The translations under genes and the position numbers were made by a program. The notes beneath the pieces were generated by a model. That model did not search any database, was not told the DNA's origin, and saw nothing but the letters and a program-made list of their open reading frames with translations. Below are positions 62,826-64,000 of a DNA stretch of 64,000 bases, one piece after another (positions within the stretch are counted from its first letter, which is position 1; each line of letters opens with the position of its first letter). The DNA comes from Amorphoplanes digitatis (GTDB lineage Bacteria > Actinomycetota > Actinomycetes > Mycobacteriales > Micromonosporaceae), in contig NZ_JACHNH010000001.1 in the NCBI RefSeq assembly GCF_014205335.1, positions 3,466,501 to 3,530,500 of the forward strand. The letters are read 5' to 3'.

Positions 62826-64000
62826 CCACGGCGCCGCTGCTCGGGCTGGCCACCCTGGGCCGGCTGCCCGAGCAGAGCCGCCCGCTGCTGCGCCCCGGCT
62901 CCGTGCCCGCCGGGATCGTCCACCTCGGGCTCGGCGCGTTCCACCGGGCGCACCAGGCCGTGTACACCGAGGAGGCCGTCGCGGCCGCCGGCGGCGACTG
63001 GGGCATCGTCGGCGTCTCGCCGCGCTCGGGCACCATCGTCGCCGACCTGCTGGCGCAGGACCGGCTGTTCAGCGTGACGACCCTGTCCGGCGCGGGCCCG
63101 CGTACCCGGGTGATCGGCGCCCTGGCCGGCGTCCGGCACGCCGCGGCCGACCCGGGCGGCATCCTCGCACTGCTCGCCGACCCGGCGATCCGGGTGGTGA
63201 CGCTGACCGTCACCGAGAAGGCGCACCGGCTCGACCCGGTGACCGGCGAGCTGGCGGTCGACGCCGCGCTGCTGACCGACCTGGCCGCCGCCGGGCCGCC
63301 GGCCACCATTCCCGGGCTGCTGGTCCGGGGCCTGCTCGCCCGCTACCGCGCCGACGCGGGCCCGCTCGCCGTGGTGAGCTGCGACAACTTCGCGTCGAAC
63401 GGGCGGCGGCTGCACGGGATGGTCGAGCAGGCCCGGGTGCTGGTGCCCGGCGCCACCGGCGGCTTCGGCGACTGGCTGCGCGACAGCGTCACGTTCCCCG
63501 GCACCATGGTCGACCGGATCGTGCCCGCGAGCACGCCGGCCACCCTGGCCGTCGCGCAGGCCGAGCTCGGCGCGCGCGACCTGGCCGCGGTGCACGGGGA
63601 GCCGTACCGGCAGTGGGTGATCGAGGACCGCTTTCCCGGCGGGCGGCCGGCCTGGGAGAAGGCCGGCGCGGTGCTCGCGGACGACGCGGGCCCGTGGGAA
63701 CGGCTGAAGCTGCGCTCGCTCAACGGCGTGCACTCGGCGCTGGCGTACCTCGGCGCGGTGGCCGGGCGCGAGACCATCGCCGCCGCGCTGGAGATACCGG
63801 GTATGCGCCCGGCGCTGGAGCGCTTCGTCGCCGAGGACGTCGCCGGCAGCTTCGAGCCGCCGCCGGGTGTCTCGGTCGTCGGCTACGGCGCAGGAGTGCT
63901 CGAGCGCTTCGCGAACCCGGCAATCGCGCACGCGACCCGGCAGGTGGCGATGGACGGCTCGCAGAAGCTGCCGCAGCGGGTGCTGCACACCATCATGGAC
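62816..64000 (+). CDS. mannitol dehydrogenase-family protein, fructuronate reductase-like (3' end outside window)
   Basis: 395 codons visible and still open at the window end. The N-terminal GIVHLGLGAFHRAHQAVYTEE is the NAD-binding start of the polyol-specific long-chain dehydrogenases; WGIVGVSPRSGTIV and VVTLTVTEKAHRLD follow. The catalytic KLRSLNGVH has Lys298, Asn303 and His306. UxuB reduces D-fructuronate to D-mannonate, which fits the uxaC gene upstream; mannitol 2-dehydrogenase is the alternative. ATG 62816 is the earliest start and overlaps the dehydratase gene; GTG 62822 is possible. Confidence 0.88.
   Translation, partial: MAVTTAPLLGLATLGRLPEQSRPLLRPGSVPAGIVHLGLGAFHRAHQAVYTEEAVAAAGGDWGIVGVSPRSGTIVADLLAQDRLFSVTTLSGAGPRTRVIGALAGVRHAAADPGGILALLADPAIRVVTLTVTEKAHRLDPVTGELAVDAALLTDLAAAGPPATIPGLLVRGLLARYRADAGPLAVVSCDNFASNGRRLHGMVEQARVLVPGATGGFGDWLRDSVTFPGTMVDRIVPASTPATLAVAQAELGARDLAAVHGEPYRQWVIEDRFPGGRPAWEKAGAVLADDAGPWERLKLRSLNGVHSALAYLGAVAGRETIAAALEIPGMRPALERFVAEDVAGSFEPPPGVSVVGYGAGVLERFANPAIAHATRQVAMDGSQKLPQRVLHTIMD

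Overview
The window is high-GC actinobacterial DNA. GTG starts and 4-base ATGA/GTGA gene overlaps are common, and the families are typical of filamentous actinomycetes: a SigE-family sigma factor, a DUF574-type S-adenosyl methyltransferase, an F420-type PPOX protein, CUT1 sugar transporters without their own ATPase, and an AA10 polysaccharide monooxygenase. Gene content and codon style fit the Micromonosporaceae (Actinoplanes-like). This is inference: there is no rRNA in the window. I see no tRNA, rRNA, CRISPR array, prophage or intact transposase.

Layout. 1-2.5 kb: the end of a MacB/LolD-type ABC ATPase, its FtsX-like permease and an EamA exporter, all overlapping. 2.5-8 kb: a membrane GGDEF protein converges on a 1419-residue proline-rich, coiled-coil, TPR-like protein; a 160-bp non-coding inverted-repeat element sits exactly between them. 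8-13 kb: a 776-bp non-coding stretch, a small membrane protein, pirin, a secreted lipoprotein, and a coupled DUF2252/PPOX pair. 13.3-22.5 kb: an L-arabinose module made of a LacI-type regulator, araB-araD-araA and a ChvE/GguAB-type sugar ABC transporter, with matching palindromic operators. 22.5-28.8 kb: a DUF1501/DUF1800 pair of Tat-exported proteins, a ROK protein and a secreted metzincin-like protease. 28.8-33.6 kb: housekeeping and stress genes (STAS, peroxiredoxin, zwf, DHH phosphoesterase, YcnI-like protein, S4 protein). 33.7-37 kb: a polyol/sugar ABC operon. 37-41.8 kb: a lipoprotein with an ECF-type promoter, FKBP, a membrane-anchored AA10 LPMO, a NagZ-like GH3 protein and an EEP-family phosphatase/nuclease. 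41.8-46.4 kb: a 1199-residue protein with two P-loop NTPase modules (STAND-like) and a DUF574 methyltransferase. 46.5-54.3 kb: a secreted PQQ-type sugar dehydrogenase with two discoidin domains, a methyltransferase, a CBS protein, an mraY outside any dcw cluster, and an ECF sigma factor with a membrane partner. 54.3-64 kb: two divergent sugar-acid units around a LacI regulator. The leftward unit is regulator, binding protein, two permeases and a DUF624 protein. The rightward unit is a Gfo/Idh oxidoreductase, uxaC, an L-fuconate-dehydratase-like enolase and a fructuronate-reductase-like dehydrogenase cut by the window end.

How it works together. Much of the window is a carbohydrate scavenging island. 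Three importers feed arabinose, polyol/sugar and uronate/fuconate-like catabolism. Two of them lack an ATPase and probably share one encoded elsewhere. Secreted enzymes attack polymers, and at least two LacI regulators use visible palindromes. The least explained objects are the 1419-residue scaffold-like protein, the dual-NTPase protein with a small upstream reading frame, and the inverted-repeat element inserted at a stop codon shared by two convergent genes.
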